Below the pieces are notes generated by a model. It was given only the letters and a program-made list of their open reading frames with translations, did no database searches and was not told where the DNA came from. This document shows, piece by piece, positions 23,361 through 25,331 of a stretch of 25,331 bases of DNA; within the stretch, counting starts at the first letter, position 1, and every line of letters starts with the position of its first letter. Made by a program: the position numbers and the translations under genes. Origin of the DNA: an uncultured Oscillospiraceae bacterium. Lineage in GTDB: Bacteria > Bacillota > Clostridia > Oscillospirales > Acutalibacteraceae. Where the stretch lies: positions 1 to 25,331 of the forward strand of contig CAJJPG010000014.1 of assembly GCA_905193585.1 (NCBI GenBank), written 5' to 3'.

Positions 23361-23580
23361 ATGGATAAACTAACAGAATACGCAGCCGAGCTGCAAAGTC
23401 TTGCGCAGGCAGGGCTGTTTTACGGCAAGGATGTTTACGACAGAGAGCGCTATGCGCGCATACGCGACATAGCGGCGGAAATTATGGCGATGAAAACCGA
23501 ACTGCCGCTGGGTACCGTAAAAGAGCTGTTTTGCTCCGATTACGGCTATCAGACCCCCAAAGTAGATACCCGCGCCGACG
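23361..23580 (+). pseudogene. Truncated Nudix hydrolase (N-terminal domain only)
   Basis: The first 72 or so residues match the N-terminal helical domain found before Nudix hydrolase domains of the ADP-ribose pyrophosphatase type: KLTEYAAELQSLAQAGLFYG, DVYDRERYARIRDIAAEIMA and YGYQTPKVDTRAD. At that point a Nudix beta-sheet and Nudix box should follow; instead the frame enters the antisense of another gene and ends at 23666 (101 aa in total). The catalytic domain is absent, so it should not be active. The start is supported by AGAAAGG about 10 bases upstream. The break falls near 23570-23582. Confidence 0.75.
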
Positions 23581-24550
23581 TAAATATACGAAAACTCAGT
23601 AAAGCCTATTTCATCTTTATTAAGCTCGCCTATACATATGCCGAGCCTTGCGTTTGCAACGTTTAAAAGATACCAGGCAATGCGCACCTCCAGCTTTCCG
23701 TTTTTAAAATAAAAATCCGCCTGCGAATCGTAATTGCCGCTCTCGGGGTTTGCGTTGCCGTATTTTAAAAGTCCGCTTTCGTAATACTGCGGCGGAATTG
23801 TCTTTTTATCGTCGGGTAAATACATTTCGTTTGAAACAAGGGTGTTTATTTTAACATATTCCCCGCTGTTTTTAACCGCCGCTTTACCCTCAACAACCTT
23901 TTTCAAAACCGAATATCTGTAATTGAACAGGTCGTAATACGCGTCGCACAAAAGGCGCGTATTTTCTTTTCCGTTTATTTTAAGCAGAAAATCGCAGCTT
24001 TTATCAAACGTAAGCCCGCCACTGCGGCTCATAGCGCTGCCCGTGCCCAAAACCGAAACAGGAACGTAATAAACGTCCTTTTCAAAATCAAAGCCCGCGG
24101 GCAGGTCTATATAAATGTGCATATACTCGGCGTCATACTGCACCTTAAGGCTCGTGCCGTTTACGGTGCTTACGTTATCCCATTCGGTAAAATCACCGTC
24201 GGGGTAAGCAACCGAGGTCTCAAAGCTCAACATGCCGTAGCCCTGCTCGGCAGAGGAAAGGTTGCGCGTTCTGTCGGTCGGGTTATCGGGGTAATACATA
24301 ACCGTGTTCCAGGTGCGCTTAAACCATTCATCCTGCCAGGAGAAAAGCAAGCCGCCGCAATAGCCCTCAAGCGCTATGCTGCGGGTCATATCGGCGCAGT
24401 ATTTTCCCTGCTCTTCCTCTGTCAGTCCGCCCTGATTATAGCCCATAACCGATTTATGCGCCACCCCGCGCGGTAGGTCGCCGCTATAACAGGCGTTCCT
24501 TCAAGCGCTTCTATAATAGGATTTACGCATTTTTCTCCTCTCCGATAAAC
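23575..24550 (-). pseudogene. Truncated, frameshifted fragment of a large glycan-related protein
   Basis: C-terminal part of a bigger protein lacking both ends. It reads EKCVNPIIEALEGTPVIA, then after a one-base shift near 24484 GDLPRGVAHKSVMGYNQGG, followed by SWQDEWFKRTWNT and a beta-rich C-terminal region (WDNVSTVNGTSLKVQYDAEY, then IDLPAGFDFEKDVYYVPV). The first part resembles the end of a TIM-barrel hydrolase-like domain, the second a CBM9/DOMON-like module. I recall such C-termini in clostridial proteins annotated only as hypothetical or glycosyltransferase-associated. It ends at IYVGAGI, where the frame crosses into the Nudix gene on the other strand. An ATG at 24464 permits a 364 aa frame, but about 70 codons at its end are antisense to Nudix. 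Confidence 0.6.
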
Positions 24551-24577
24551 CCGCAAAAACCTTTATTATTAAAAAAA

Positions 24578-25331
24578 TCATCGTTTAAATCTTTTCATAA
24601 TAAATCCAACTGCAAAATCAATCGGCACAGACAGCACCAAAGCAATTCCCGCTGAACAGACAACTGTCAAAGGATAATATTTAAATCGATCGGTTATAAT
24701 CGGAATCATACTGTTAAAATGAGAATATACGATTTTGTCCGAAAGCCATGAAAGCAAGTATGCCGAAAATGTCAATGAAGATAAGTAAGCCAAAAAGTGT
24801 GAAAACGATTTATTTACTTCGGATTTAAAAAGCGAGTTGATAAGCACAAAAATCAAAACAGAATTCACAGTGTTCTCAACTCCGCCCCATTCATTCCACG
24901 TTCCCCACACAAAAGCCACAGAATGCGAACGCCATATATTGTAAGCGCCGGTCAAAAGCACAGAAAACAAAAAGATCGGCGCAATCTTAATCGGATTGAT
25001 CTTCTTAAAATCAATATATTTTTTTAAATAAGCCCCAATATAATAATATGTTATAGGATAAATTCCCACCCACCAATCAGGTATTAAAGCAGTATTTTCC
25101 TTATTCAGCTGCGGGTTCAAAAAAGCCCCTCGAGTTGAAAAATCGTAAACATTAAACAACGAAGGAAGAAGAGTGAGAATAATAAAAACCAAAACCAAAA
25201 TAATATGCATTTTCTTTTCGCTTATTGAGTTCCAAATCAAATTTAAAAAAGAAGTCAACAAGTAATATCCTATATACATATTGAAATAGCATGAATACTT
25301 TGAAAAGCCTGTTATCACTAAAACAATACTT
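24578..25331 (-). CDS. Acyltransferase 3 family membrane protein, C-terminal part
   Basis: Partial gene: the frame stays open to the right edge, so the N-terminus lies outside. About 250 residues with seven or more hydrophobic segments. The opening KYSCYFNMYIGYYLLTSFLN resembles the middle of acyltransferase-3 proteins that O-acetylate surface polysaccharides, and SSLTFSAYLLSWLSDKIVYS near the C-terminus resembles their conserved late helix. The active-site His of the family would lie in the missing part. Codons are much richer in A and T than in the rest of the window, which suggests a recently acquired polysaccharide locus or a different replicon. The family call is from overall pattern only. 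Confidence 0.6.
   Translation of the reverse strand, partial: SIVLVITGFSKYSCYFNMYIGYYLLTSFLNLIWNSISEKKMHIILVLVFIILTLLPSLFNVYDFSTRGAFLNPQLNKENTALIPDWWVGIYPITYYYIGAYLKKYIDFKKINPIKIAPIFLFSVLLTGAYNIWRSHSVAFVWGTWNEWGGVENTVNSVLIFVLINSLFKSEVNKSFSHFLAYLSSLTFSAYLLSWLSDKIVYSHFNSMIPIITDRFKYYPLTVVCSAGIALVLSVPIDFAVGFIMKRFKR

Noticed and set aside
24498..24548. Short ATG frame after GGAGAGGAG on the minus strand
   Set aside because: Encodes only nine residues (MRKSYYRSA) before TGA. The overlapping frame EKCVNPIIEALEGTPVIA is a better explanation of the DNA.
24520..24550. Glycosyltransferase C-terminus suggested by NPIIEALEGTPVIA
   Set aside because: The peptide resembles the EALACGTPVIA motif of GT1/GT4 enzymes, but it joins smoothly by one frameshift to the hydrolase-like fragment that follows.

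Overview
The window looks like a piece of a strictly anaerobic, low-to-moderate GC Firmicute, probably a gut or rumen Clostridia (Ruminococcaceae/Oscillospiraceae-like). The reasons are purine-rich Shine-Dalgarno sites before nearly every gene, two T-box riboswitches, an oxygen-sensitive 2-oxoacid:ferredoxin oxidoreductase, and several glycoside hydrolases each next to an AraC-type regulator. No rRNA, tRNA, CRISPR array or complete insertion sequence was found. The assignment is an inference from gene content, without a database search.

Layout. (1) 1-206, minus: the start of trpS; its similarity stops near base 58. (2) 375-3307, plus: a zinc/manganese-type ABC uptake operon (binding lipoprotein, ATPase, permease) followed by a DNA-deoxyinosine glycosylase-like gene, driven by a strong promoter that overlaps a 9+9 bp palindrome. 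(3) 3317-3958, minus: a LemA-like membrane protein. (4) 4129-9060: two divergent pairs of AraC regulator and glycoside hydrolase (GH127-type beta-L-arabinofuranosidase; GH27 alpha-galactosidase type), then a small zinc-ribbon protein. These probably degrade plant arabinan or arabinogalactan side chains. (5) 9069-18770, plus: the centre of interest. Two T-box riboswitches each precede a large fusion protein (XRE helix-turn-helix, cupin, AMP-forming acyl-CoA synthetase). A ParA-like ATPase, the four subunits of a VOR-type 2-oxoacid:ferredoxin oxidoreductase and a branched-chain aminotransferase follow. (6) 18851-23177: a third AraC regulator divergent from an operon of a TIM-barrel sugar isomerase/epimerase, a GH20-like hexosaminidase and a Gfo/Idh/MocA oxidoreductase. 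(7) 23361-25331: a disrupted end holding a truncated Nudix gene, a truncated and frameshifted gene fragment, and an AT-rich acyltransferase-3 gene that runs off the window.

How region 5 probably works (inference): the acyl-CoA synthetases activate short branched-chain or aryl acids, the ferredoxin oxidoreductase runs reductively to carboxylate the acyl-CoA to a 2-oxoacid, and the aminotransferase makes the amino acid. The T-boxes would switch the pathway on when the cognate tRNA is uncharged. The chemistry is established for rumen bacteria that need branched-chain volatile fatty acids. Less familiar are the two T-box-controlled XRE-cupin-ligase fusions, whose leaders are nearly identical except in stem I, where the amino acid is read.
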